From positions 42,559-106,558 of the forward strand of contig NZ_JAFEUL010000016.1 of assembly GCF_016901225.1 (NCBI RefSeq): 64,000 nt of DNA, given 5' to 3'. The stretch's first letter is position 1; each line of letters opens with the position of its first letter. Origin of the DNA: Actibacterium sp. 188UL27-1 (GTDB lineage Bacteria; Pseudomonadota; Alphaproteobacteria; Rhodobacterales; Rhodobacteraceae). The position numbers were made by a program, and so were the translations under genes. Below, piece by piece: positions 35,299 to 43,479 of this stretch. The notes under the pieces were generated by a model. That model was not told the DNA's origin, searched no databases, and saw nothing but the letters and a program-made list of their open reading frames with translations.

Positions 35299-37616
35299 GC
35301 ACGGGCCTTTTCACGTTTGGGATCGACAAATTGCACCCCGGCCACGGTGACCGATAAGCGTTTCATCCGGCCATCCAACTGTCCAACCTCCAGCTTTGCC
35401 TCGGGGGTCGCATGTTCAACGCTCAGCCGTGCCATCGCAATCGTGCGCTCCAACAAGGGGGAGCGTGTGGCCGAGGTGACCACCCCGACTTGGCGTTCGC
35501 CGCAATAGACCGGTGCGCCATGGGCGGGCACGTCATCACAATCAAACAGCAGGCCACACAGCTGCCTGCGCGGTGCAGCCGCATTGCGCAGCAATGCCTC
35601 CCGTCCGACGAAATCCGCTTTCTTCAGGTCGACTGCAAATCCCAAACCAGCCTCGAACGCATCGACACCTGCCGTAAACTCTGCGCCGGCTGCGGCCAAA
35701 CCAGCCTCGATCCGAATGGTGTCCAACGCGGCTGAGCCCATGGGCACCAGGCCGTGTTCGGAGCCCGCCTCCATCAGCGCATCCCAAAGGGTCAGCGCAT
35801 GCTCCTTGGCGCAAAAGACTTCATACCCCAATTCGCCGGTATAGCCGCTGCGGGTCAGCAGGAAGGGCGCGCCGTCGCGGTCATGTAACCGTGCGACGGT
35901 CGCCCCGAACCATTTGACCTGATCCAAGGCGGGTACATCAGGCTGGGTGAAGACGATCTGGCGCAGGATGTCGCGCGATTTCGGCCCCTGCAGCGCAAGG
36001 TTGGGCAAGGCGCCCTGCATGTCGCGGATCCGAACCTGTAACCCCTCCCGCCGGGCCAAGGTATCAAGCCAGCGTCCACTTTCCTCCGAGCCGCAACACC
36101 AGCGAAACAGATGCGGCGCTAGGCGAAAGAGCGTTCCGTCGTCGATCACCTCTCCGCTTTCGTCGCAGATCAGGCTGTATGTGCCGCGCCAGACCGCGAG
36201 CTTGGCAATGTTGCGGGTCATGGCCAGTTGCAACAGCCGCTCTGCATCGGGGCCCGCAATGTCGAACTTTCGCAAACCGCTCATGTCCTGCAACGTGGCG
36301 GCCTCCCGACAAGCCCAATATTCGCCAATCGTGCCCAGGGAGGGAAAGGAGATAGGCAACCACAAGTCACGGGCCGGTGCGAATTGGTCGGTCAGCGGGG
36401 CCAGCCGTTCATGGAATGCAGATTCCTGGCTGATTTGCATCGGGGCATCCTCGTTGCTGCGGTAGGCGACCGCGCGGGTGATCCGTGTTTCGGGACGGTA
36501 GATGCGCACATGCACATCCGTTGGGTTCCACCCGTTGATCGGATCGATGTCATCCGGGCAGGCGGTACTGACGCAGACCAGATCATCCAACGCTTCCATC
36601 GTCACATAGTCACCGGGGCGCGAATGCGATTCTTCGGTCAGGATGTGCTGGTGGGCATCGATCCAGGTGTTCCAGAAAAAGTTGATCGCAGGCCATGCCG
36701 CACGCGGGGCAACTCCGCTATCCCGCACCGCGGCAGAGATGTTGTCGGAACAATTCACATGACCGGGAAATCCGCGATCCTCGTATCCCCGCGCCGTACA
36801 GGCCAAGCCAAACGTGTCGTGGCGCCCGCAGGTATCCTGGACCAGCCGCAGCATCGGTGACATCGCGGCATCATAGAATTTATCGAACACTCCGGGCCAG
36901 GGATAGGCGCGGCGCACCATGCTGCGCGTCACCGTGCCATCGATCATCGCCTCGACCCCGCGATCCAGTTGATCGGTTCGGAACGCCTGGAAGTCAGAGC
37001 ATTGTTGCCCTTCAACATCGATGATTTGGAAAAATTCGCCTTGCTTGACCTCATAGGCGCGAGCCGTCGCGCGGGAAACTGTGAACTCGTCCCGGATCTC
37101 TCCCAAAGGCGGCGGAAGCAATGGGGCATCACTACCCCGTTTATGCAAAACGGAGATCGCGCCCGACGCCTCACCCCGGATCACCTTTGTGCTGCTGGCG
37201 GGATGGATCATCCAGACGGTACATCGTGCCATGACCTTCAACACCAGCGGTTCGGACAGGTTGGTGATACGGACCGCGTCCAACGGATTGTCGGCATCCC
37301 CGCCATGCGAAGCGATCCAACCCAAAAGCGGACCATTTTGAAATTCCGGCATTTCCAGTGGCGTCAGCCCCGACAGACCCAACGCCGTTTCGCATCGAAG
37401 ACCGGTTTGATCAAATACGATGAGGGCGAGGCCGTCATCCGCTGAGCCCGGCGCAATCTGCAGCAGGTCACCCGCGTGCAAGTCCAACTGCACGGCATCC
37501 CGCGGCTCAACCAAATACTGCAATGCCGACGCTGATGGGGTAAAACCCGCAAAGTTGCGACCACCGGACCGATGCCCGATATTTGAAAAAGCTCGGATCA
37601 AAGTTTGATCGAGCAT
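35295..37616 (-). CDS. DUF1989-GcvT fusion, folate-dependent methyl/aminomethyl-transferase-like protein
   Basis: This protein of about 773 residues has the start ATG at 37616, preceded by a G-run. Residues about 175-395 form a DUF1989 (urea-carboxylase-associated) domain: EGQQCSDFQAFR, FGLACTARGYEDRGFPGHVNCSDN. Residues about 400-770 are a GcvT/dimethylglycine-dehydrogenase C-terminal type fold with LQGPKSRDIL, TRSGYTGELGYEVF, FVGREALL and GVVTSATRSPLL. GcvT relatives move one-carbon groups from an amine to tetrahydrofolate. It leads the betaine-type transporter operon, so it probably handles the imported methylated amine. The reaction is not known. Confidence 0.83.
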   Translation of the reverse strand: MLDQTLIRAFSNIGHRSGGRNFAGFTPSASALQYLVEPRDAVQLDLHAGDLLQIAPGSADDGLALIVFDQTGLRCETALGLSGLTPLEMPEFQNGPLLGWIASHGGDADNPLDAVRITNLSEPLVLKVMARCTVWMIHPASSTKVIRGEASGAISVLHKRGSDAPLLPPPLGEIRDEFTVSRATARAYEVKQGEFFQIIDVEGQQCSDFQAFRTDQLDRGVEAMIDGTVTRSMVRRAYPWPGVFDKFYDAAMSPMLRLVQDTCGRHDTFGLACTARGYEDRGFPGHVNCSDNISAAVRDSGVAPRAAWPAINFFWNTWIDAHQHILTEESHSRPGDYVTMEALDDLVCVSTACPDDIDPINGWNPTDVHVRIYRPETRITRAVAYRSNEDAPMQISQESAFHERLAPLTDQFAPARDLWLPISFPSLGTIGEYWACREAATLQDMSGLRKFDIAGPDAERLLQLAMTRNIAKLAVWRGTYSLICDESGEVIDDGTLFRLAPHLFRWCCGSEESGRWLDTLARREGLQVRIRDMQGALPNLALQGPKSRDILRQIVFTQPDVPALDQVKWFGATVARLHDRDGAPFLLTRSGYTGELGYEVFCAKEHALTLWDALMEAGSEHGLVPMGSAALDTIRIEAGLAAAGAEFTAGVDAFEAGLGFAVDLKKADFVGREALLRNAAAPRRQLCGLLFDCDDVPAHGAPVYCGERQVGVVTSATRSPLLERTIAMARLSVEHATPEAKLEVGQLDGRMKRLSVTVAGVQFVDPKREKARA

Positions 37617-37640
37617 TCGACCCCCCAGCAGCACACGCCA

Positions 37641-37675
37641 TGTAACTGGTTACAAGGTTTCCGAAACCGGTTGTA
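37641..37675. promoter_or_regulatory. Two AAC(T/C)GGTT operator-like dyads before the third LacI gene
   Basis: TGTAACTGGTTACA (37641-37654) is a dyad with a TG centre. AAACCGGTTG (37664-37673) holds the perfect palindrome AACCGGTT at 37665-37672. The two centres are 21 bp apart, about two helical turns. A further small dyad, GGTTTCCGAAACC, spans 37656-37668. All lie between the divergent starts at 37616 and 37732, which fits control of the betaine operon by this LacI protein. Confidence 0.6.
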
Positions 37676-37731
37676 CTTGTCAATGGTCTCGACTTAGCTC
37701 GGAGGTAACTGATCGCTAAAAAGAGGGTGTC

Positions 37732-38739
37732 TTGCCCAACGGTCGTATCAAAAAGCGAAGCAATATGCGCGACGTCGCCCAAAAAGCGGGCGTATCGATT
37801 GCAACAGTATCGCGCGTTCTCAGCGGAACGCACAACGTCGCACCCGAGACCCGACGCGCCGTCGAACAGGCGATCGCCGATCTAAACTTTGTGCCAAGTG
37901 CCGCCGCGCGATCCATCAATTCCGGCCGCACCCATATGGTGGGCGCGCTCGTGCCGACCCTCGATTACGCGATCTTCGCCCGTTTTCTGGATACGCTTGA
38001 ACTGGAACTGGCAAAGGCGGGTCTTTCACTTGTGGTCGCCACGACCAAAAACGATCCGGATCAGGAAGCCAAACGTGCGGGTGATCTGCTCAACCTCGGT
38101 GTGGAGGGATTGGTGGTCTCTGGCATCACGCGCAGTGCGGAATTTGAAGCGCTGGTCACGCGCCATGCCCTGCCGGTTGTCGCGACCTCGTATTTCGATC
38201 CCGAAAGTGATCTCCCGACCATCGGGTATGACAATGCGGCGGTTGCGCGGGTCGCCTTCGCCCATCTTGCAGATCTGGGTCACCGGGAGATTGCCGTCCT
38301 GTCCGGCCCCGCCCGGAACAATGACCGCACGCGGACCCGGGTCAACACCCTGCGCGCCCGGGACGATGCCCGGATTTCCTTCCACGAGACCGAGCTCAAT
38401 CATTCTGCCGCGGGGGACCAGACCGAACAGATCCTGGCACAACGTCCAAATGTCACGGCCATTTTATGTATGTCGGATGTGTTGGCCCAGGGCGCGCTGT
38501 TTCGATTGCAGACCTTGGGTATCGCCGTGCCGGATCAGCTGTCCTTGATGGGGGTCGATGACTTGCAAAGCTCTGCCTGCACGTATCCGCCGCTCACAAG
38601 CGTGCATCTTCCGGTCGAAGAGATGGGACACAAGACAGCGACGGCCATGGCGCGATGGGTGGCGCAAGGCATACCGGCGAAACATGAAAAGCTGCCATCC
38701 AGCATATCAATCCGGCGATCGACACAGCGGTTGGGATGA
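37732..38739 (+). CDS. LacI-family transcriptional regulator, divergent from the betaine-type operon
   Basis: This 335-residue regulator has a textbook helix-turn-helix at about 12-33 (MRDVAQKAGVSIATVSRVLSG), a hinge, and an effector-binding domain (MVGALVPTLDYAIFARFLDTLE). The TTG at 37732 is preferred because AGAGGG lies a few bases ahead; the ATG at 37765 is an alternative directly at the HTH. A LacI-type regulator for an amine transporter is less common than for sugars. The paired operators between the two genes support the link. It ends in a 22-bp convergent gap with the next gene. Confidence 0.87.
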   Translation: MPNGRIKKRSNMRDVAQKAGVSIATVSRVLSGTHNVAPETRRAVEQAIADLNFVPSAAARSINSGRTHMVGALVPTLDYAIFARFLDTLELELAKAGLSLVVATTKNDPDQEAKRAGDLLNLGVEGLVVSGITRSAEFEALVTRHALPVVATSYFDPESDLPTIGYDNAAVARVAFAHLADLGHREIAVLSGPARNNDRTRTRVNTLRARDDARISFHETELNHSAAGDQTEQILAQRPNVTAILCMSDVLAQGALFRLQTLGIAVPDQLSLMGVDDLQSSACTYPPLTSVHLPVEEMGHKTATAMARWVAQGIPAKHEKLPSSISIRRSTQRLG

Positions 38740-38761
38740 CAGACCAGCCGCCATGCTGCGC

Positions 38762-39340
38762 CTACTTCAGGTTGTGTTCGTCCAGAACCCGGCCAATCTC
38801 CTGCCGGACAAGCTTGCGCACGATCAGGGTTATCCTGGCACCCAAGGGCCCCTGTAACTCCGACCGCACCAGCGCAGCAACGGCGGCTTCCAGCGCAGCT
38901 TGATCCAGATCATCCGCTTGTTGCGGGAGCGGATCGACCAACGCCATGGGTGTGGGACGCACAATATCCGCCAAGGAAAGATCGATGTCTGCCGCAGGCA
39001 CCAATTCGGGCACGCCCACCTTGTCCGCATCCGCGATCCAGGGCGTTTCCCCCAAAACCCCGATCCCTGTCACGGGGGTAAATGCCGGTTTAGGGTCCAA
39101 ATCCTCCGCAGGAACGATTTCATCTGCCACCCGGATCGATGGGGATAAAATCAGCGCCTCCCCCAAGGTCTGGTCGGGTGCAGGAAGGTCTGGCTCCACC
39201 GGAGCTTCGACTGTGGAATGATCCGACACGGCCGGGTCATCCATATTTGTTGGTTTCAAGCAGCGTGTGTCATTCGACACCAGCCGTCTGATCGAGCTGA
39301 GAACATCATCGATTTCGGCGCGAGCCATCGAATCGGACAT
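38762..39340 (-). CDS. PopZ-like/DUF2497-type small acidic protein
   Basis: This 192-residue protein has a short conserved N-terminal helix (ARAEIDDVLSSIRRLVS, residues about 6-22), a long Pro- and Asp-rich disordered middle, and a conserved C-terminal helical part (LVRSELQGPLGARITLIVRKLVRQEI, about 158-185). This layout recalls PopZ, the alphaproteobacterial polar-organising protein, and a related roseobacter family of unknown role. It lies next to tolC and pcm, a neighbourhood I recognise from other Rhodobacteraceae. Function in polarity is only a guess. Confidence 0.65.
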   Translation of the reverse strand: MSDSMARAEIDDVLSSIRRLVSNDTRCLKPTNMDDPAVSDHSTVEAPVEPDLPAPDQTLGEALILSPSIRVADEIVPAEDLDPKPAFTPVTGIGVLGETPWIADADKVGVPELVPAADIDLSLADIVRPTPMALVDPLPQQADDLDQAALEAAVAALVRSELQGPLGARITLIVRKLVRQEIGRVLDEHNLK

Positions 39341-39427
39341 GGAGGCTGACCTCTTATGGCGTCATCTGAGCAGTCAGGCCGAATATCGGGTGATAACATG
39401 GCAACAAAAAGGCATCATCCCGAAAAG

Positions 39428-40801
39428 TTAATTCTTACCCAATCGTTCCAACAACTTATCCAACTGTTTGCCCTGCCGTGACCGTTTTATGGGCGCTGAC
39501 TTAACCGCATTGTAATAAGCGGCCGGATCGTAGGTTTGAATGCCCAGCCCCAGGTGATCCACCGTCAGCAAACCCATTGATGATAGCAGCTGATAGACAG
39601 CCAGATATTGCTGGGTTTGTGCGTCGATCCGGTTCGCCCGAGCATCCAGCAATTCCTGTTCTGCATCCAGAACGTCCAACGTCGTCCGGGATCCAAGCTT
39701 GGCTTCTTCCTGCACGCCGCGGAAGGCGATCTCCGATGCACGGATCTGACGTTCCGTTGCGTCAAGCTGCGCAACCGAAACCGACAGGTTGGCCCAGGCA
39801 TTGCCCACCTGTTGGCGAATATTGTGCGTGGTATCCAACAAGGACGCCCGCTGTCCGTCACGACGCGCCTTGGATTGGCGCACCGCCGATGTCAGCGAAC
39901 CACCATTGTAAATCGGCTGGTTGAAGTTCAACGCAATACTAGCATCGGGCGTGTTATTCGCGTTGAACCCGCCGCTGCGCCGGGTGCGAACACTGGCATC
40001 GGCCGTAACGCGAAACTTCATGGCGGCCTCGGCCCGTGCGATGTTGAGTTCCGACACCGTGACCTGACGCTGCGCCTGGCGGATGTTGGGATGGGTGCGC
40101 ACCGCGATCCCTTCGGCCTCTTTCAGGCTGCCAGGCAGACGAGGCGCGCGTGGCACAGCACTCAGTTGTCCGGGATAGCGGCCAACAGCAACGCGGTAAC
40201 TTTCGCGGGCAATCGCCAAGGTCCCCTCGGCAGCAGCGCGCGCACTGCGGGCAGCCGCCAGACGGGCCTCTGCCAAGGCGACATCCGTCCGGGTCACCTC
40301 ACCCACCTCGAACCGGTCCTGGGCCGCGCGGAGTTCCTGGGTCAGAAGCCGCACGTTGTTGTCGCGCAGGTTCACGAACTCAACTGCGCTCACCACATCC
40401 AGATACGCCGTCACGGCCGCCAGCAAAACATTCTGCTCGATCCCGACCAGGGCTTCGCGAGTGGCCAGCACAGTCTCTTTCTGCGAATCGATGGCCAGGC
40501 GGGTCTGGCCATTGTCGAACAGCAAAAGTTGGGCGTTCAGGCTGGCCGATGCCGTTAATTCATCGATATCGGTATTTTCGCTCGCAGTGGCGGCAAAACT
40601 GATCACCGGGCGCAAGCCCGCAACCGCCTGGGCCACATCTTCATCCGCGGCCCGCAACAGGGCGCGGTTCTGGTCCAGCAGATGGGAATGACGATACGCA
40701 CCGATCAGCGCATCTGTCAGAGTTTCGGCCACAGTGGTGACTGGCATCGCTGCACAAACCGAAATGATCGCAGCGCGCTGCAGGGTCTTCGAAAAGCCCA
40801 T
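39428..40801 (-). CDS. tolC: TolC-family outer-membrane efflux/secretion channel
   Basis: This 457-residue protein has a signal peptide (cleavage near AETL, about 26) and two OEP repeats typical of TolC: long helical hairpins such as AQDRFEVGEVTRTDVALAEARLAAARSA and AIAFRGVQEEAKLGSRTTLDVLDAEQELLDAR. It forms the trimeric outer-membrane and periplasmic tunnel used by type I secretion and multidrug pumps. The start at 40801 is fixed by GAGGAGG seven bases upstream. This is the normal-length, probably housekeeping TolC, unlike the extended lipoprotein at 51160. Confidence 0.92.
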   Translation of the reverse strand: MGFSKTLQRAAIISVCAAMPVTTVAETLTDALIGAYRHSHLLDQNRALLRAADEDVAQAVAGLRPVISFAATASENTDIDELTASASLNAQLLLFDNGQTRLAIDSQKETVLATREALVGIEQNVLLAAVTAYLDVVSAVEFVNLRDNNVRLLTQELRAAQDRFEVGEVTRTDVALAEARLAAARSARAAAEGTLAIARESYRVAVGRYPGQLSAVPRAPRLPGSLKEAEGIAVRTHPNIRQAQRQVTVSELNIARAEAAMKFRVTADASVRTRRSGGFNANNTPDASIALNFNQPIYNGGSLTSAVRQSKARRDGQRASLLDTTHNIRQQVGNAWANLSVSVAQLDATERQIRASEIAFRGVQEEAKLGSRTTLDVLDAEQELLDARANRIDAQTQQYLAVYQLLSSMGLLTVDHLGLGIQTYDPAAYYNAVKSAPIKRSRQGKQLDKLLERLGKN

Positions 40802-40872
40802 TCGCAGGCCTCCTCGCTTTTGCACGTGGGCCCGCCGGAGACCGGCGTGGCGGTGATGTCAAATTCAGCGGC

Positions 40873-41526
40873 CTACAGCACAAAACGGCGAGGCGCCTCA
40901 AATCCCGGTAGGATCGGAGCCCCCGCGTTGAACGCAAACCGCCAGCTGACACTACCGTCCGTTTTGTAGCCGATCTTTACAACCCCCAGCGAACCTTCAG
41001 AAAAAAGTGCGGCAATGCGGCCACCATCTTTCAGCTGATCCAACAGCGCATCGGGCACATGCTGCACCGCGCCCTCGACAATGATCGCATCATAGGGGCC
41101 GTGTTTGGGCGCGCCCTCGGTCAAGGGCGCCTCGATCACGGCAACATTGTCGGCATTGATCGACAATAGGACATCCTGCGCAGTGCCCGCCATATCGCCA
41201 TCATCCTCAACGGCCACAACGGCATCGGCCAGGCGGGCCAGAATGGCGGTCGAATATCCCAGGCCCGCGCCCACATCCAGCACGACCTCGCCCACCTGAA
41301 TGTCCAGGCTGTCCAGCATTTTTGCCAGCGTGCGCGGCTCAAGTACCACCCGCCCCGGCGCAAGGGCCAGGTTTTCGCCCACATAGGCCGCCTCTTCCTG
41401 GCCACCCGGGACAAATCGTTCGCGGGGGACAGTCAGCATGGCCTCGATGATCGGAAATTTCGTGACATCCGAAGGTCTTATCTGGGTGTCGACCATATTT
41501 CGGCGGCGATCTTCGAAGACGCTCAT
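40873..41526 (-). CDS. pcm: Protein-L-isoaspartate O-methyltransferase
   Basis: This 217-residue S-adenosylmethionine-dependent methyltransferase repairs isoaspartyl residues in aged proteins. SAM motif [17 protein letters not shown] lies at 81-96, and [31 protein letters not shown] follows in the core. The N-terminal [23 protein letters not shown] is typical of the alphaproteobacterial branch. It lies 71 bp upstream of tolC on the same strand. Its 218-bp upstream region is shared with the divergent caspase gene. Confidence 0.9.
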   Translation of the reverse strand: MSVFEDRRRNMVDTQIRPSDVTKFPIIEAMLTVPRERFVPGGQEEAAYVGENLALAPGRVVLEPRTLAKMLDSLDIQVGEVVLDVGAGLGYSTAILARLADAVVAVEDDGDMAGTAQDVLLSINADNVAVIEAPLTEGAPKHGPYDAIIVEGAVQHVPDALLDQLKDGGRIAALFSEGSLGVVKIGYKTDGSVSWRFAFNAGAPILPGFEAPRRFVL

Positions 41527-41744
41527 GGGCTGGAACTCGCAGGTTTGATCTTTGCGTCACCCTTTGCACAATGCCCGTATCAAGACAACTGTGTGTCCGG
41601 TCGCATGAAGCTGACCGCGCCAGTCGCCCCGTTTCTTTACGCAGGGCGCGGTGCAAGATAGGATCTCGGGTATTGTGACCGCGCGATCCAGCCCACATAT
41701 TTGCGGGATTGATTGCTTATTTAAGTCCTTAAAGAGGTGACCCA

Positions 41745-43232
41745 ATGACAAAGTGGCTTTCCCTATTTGGCCTAGCGCTGATCGTTTGGACCCAGGCCGC
41801 CCATGCAGCCGATCGTGTGGCCCTCGTCATCGGGATGAGCAACTACGACAATATCCAGCCGCTCAAGAACACCCAGCGCGATGCCGAAGGTGTATCTACC
41901 ACCCTCACCGATATCGGGTTCGAGGTCGTCACGGCCATTGATGCCAGCCAAACGGAACTGCTTGAGATCATGGGCGAGTTCCAGTTCCGTGCCGAAACCG
42001 CCGATCTGGCCCTGATCTACTTTGCCGGTCACGGGGTAGAGGTCGATGGCGTGAACTATCTTGTCCCGGTCGATGCCGCCCCCCGGCAGGACGGGGATAT
42101 CCAAAAGCAATCCGTGTCGCTGCGGCAATTCTTGAAAACTGTGGATTCTGCCCGGCAGATGCGGGTCGTCATCCTGGATTCCTGTCGCGACAATCCATTC
42201 ACCGATGTGGCCGGGCTGTCCTCCGCCCCCTCATTGTCCGTTGGCTCATCCGAAGGCGGGCTTGCGCCGGCATCACCGGACCGGGGCACATTGGTGGCCT
42301 TTGCCGCCCGCGACGGGCAGGTCGCATTTGACGGGTTGGGGGATAACAGCCCCTTTGCCGAAGCATTGATGACCAATATGCGCACACCGGGGCTTGAGAT
42401 CGGACTGATGTTTCGCCAGGTCCGCGACGAAGTTTTAAAGGCGACCAAGAACCTGCAAGAGCCGCATACCTACGGATCGCTTTCCGGTGCGCCCTATTAT
42501 CTTGCCGGTCCGGCAAGCGGTGACGATCCTTTGGTGGCAGACGATGATCGCACCGTCGCCTGGTCTCAGCTCAAGCCCGACCAGGAGCTGCAGCTCGCCG
42601 CTTTGGCAGAGCGTGGCGATACACGCTCCATGCTGGGCCTGGCCTATATGCGCCTCAACCCCGAAGCGCGCTCCTTTGACCCTGATCAAGCGGTTGATCT
42701 GCTGCAACGCGCGGCGGATGCTGGCAGCCCCGAAGCGCAATACGAGCTGGCCAAGCTCTATGAAAAAGGGATCGGCGTCGAATCGGATCCTGTCAAATCG
42801 CTCGAACTGTTCCAGGCTGCGGCCGATCAAGGCTTTGCCGATGCCATCAACGATCTGGGTTTCATGCATTACCAAGGGCTGCTGGGCCTACGTGAAGACC
42901 GCCAGCAAGCGCTGCGCCTGTTTGAACAGGCCGCCAATCTGCGCCACCCGCAAGCACAGTTCAACTTTGCCGCCCTGATTGATGACGGTCTGATCGACGG
43001 TCAGGGCGCCCAGGAATCCGCGCGCTACCTTTATGCCGCGCTCCGCTCGGGCAGCACCGATGTGTTAGAGATCCTGACAACCCGTCCCACCATGTTCAAG
43101 GATACGACTCGTCGTGCCCTGCAATCGCTGCTTCAGGACAAGGGTTTTTACGCCGGTGCGATCGATGGCGATTTCGGCCCCGGCACGCAACGCAGCCTCA
43201 GTGCTGCCTATTCCGGCAAAACCGACGGCTAA
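41745..43232 (+). CDS. Secreted caspase-like protease with Sel1 repeats and C-terminal peptidoglycan-binding-like domain
   Basis: This 495-residue protein has a signal peptide with cleavage after AHA (residue 21). A caspase (peptidase C14) domain fills about 22-235, with the catalytic dyad His96 (YFAGHGVE) and Cys147 (LDSCRDNPF), both intact. Three or more Sel1-type repeats follow at about 285-430 (DAGSPEAQYELAKLYEKGIGV and others). The last 45 residues (RRALQSLLQDKGFYAGAIDGDFGPGTQRSL) are a peptidoglycan-binding-like repeat. AAAGAGGTG precedes the ATG. It probably acts in the periplasm; target and role are unknown. Confidence 0.9.
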   Translation: MTKWLSLFGLALIVWTQAAHAADRVALVIGMSNYDNIQPLKNTQRDAEGVSTTLTDIGFEVVTAIDASQTELLEIMGEFQFRAETADLALIYFAGHGVEVDGVNYLVPVDAAPRQDGDIQKQSVSLRQFLKTVDSARQMRVVILDSCRDNPFTDVAGLSSAPSLSVGSSEGGLAPASPDRGTLVAFAARDGQVAFDGLGDNSPFAEALMTNMRTPGLEIGLMFRQVRDEVLKATKNLQEPHTYGSLSGAPYYLAGPASGDDPLVADDDRTVAWSQLKPDQELQLAALAERGDTRSMLGLAYMRLNPEARSFDPDQAVDLLQRAADAGSPEAQYELAKLYEKGIGVESDPVKSLELFQAAADQGFADAINDLGFMHYQGLLGLREDRQQALRLFEQAANLRHPQAQFNFAALIDDGLIDGQGAQESARYLYAALRSGSTDVLEILTTRPTMFKDTTRRALQSLLQDKGFYAGAIDGDFGPGTQRSLSAAYSGKTDG

Positions 43233-43419
43233 ATCTGCCGAACCGCAGCCCGCGACATCTGCGGTCACACAACTGGCGGTCGTCCCGTCCGCGTTTACTC
43301 TTCAATCCGCAGGGTCAGTTCCACGTTCACGGAGACGGCACCGCTCGCTGGATTGAAAGGTTGGGCATTCGGGCCTCATGTCGAATGAGCTTACAGACGG
43401 CCGCAGATTACTTTGAATC

Positions 43420-43455
43420 GTAAGAAAAAGCGGGAGGCCAGTTTCCCGGCCTCCC
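43420..43455 (-). terminator. Rho-independent terminator of the GH5 mosaic gene
   Basis: GGGAGGCC (43432-43439) pairs with GGCCTCCC (43448-43455) around an eight-base loop. Read on the minus strand the stem is followed by GCTTTTTCTTA. It lies 25 bp past the stop of the minus-strand gene at 43480 and is the clearest intrinsic terminator in the window. The rest of the gap back to 43233 shows only weak stems. Confidence 0.8.
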
Positions 43456-43479
43456 CCAAGCACGTGAGTGGTGCAGTAG

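Noticed and set aside
43242..43265. Possible terminator after the caspase gene (ACCGCAG/CTGCGGT)
   Set aside because: A seven-pair stem with a ten-base loop and no T-run is too weak to call.
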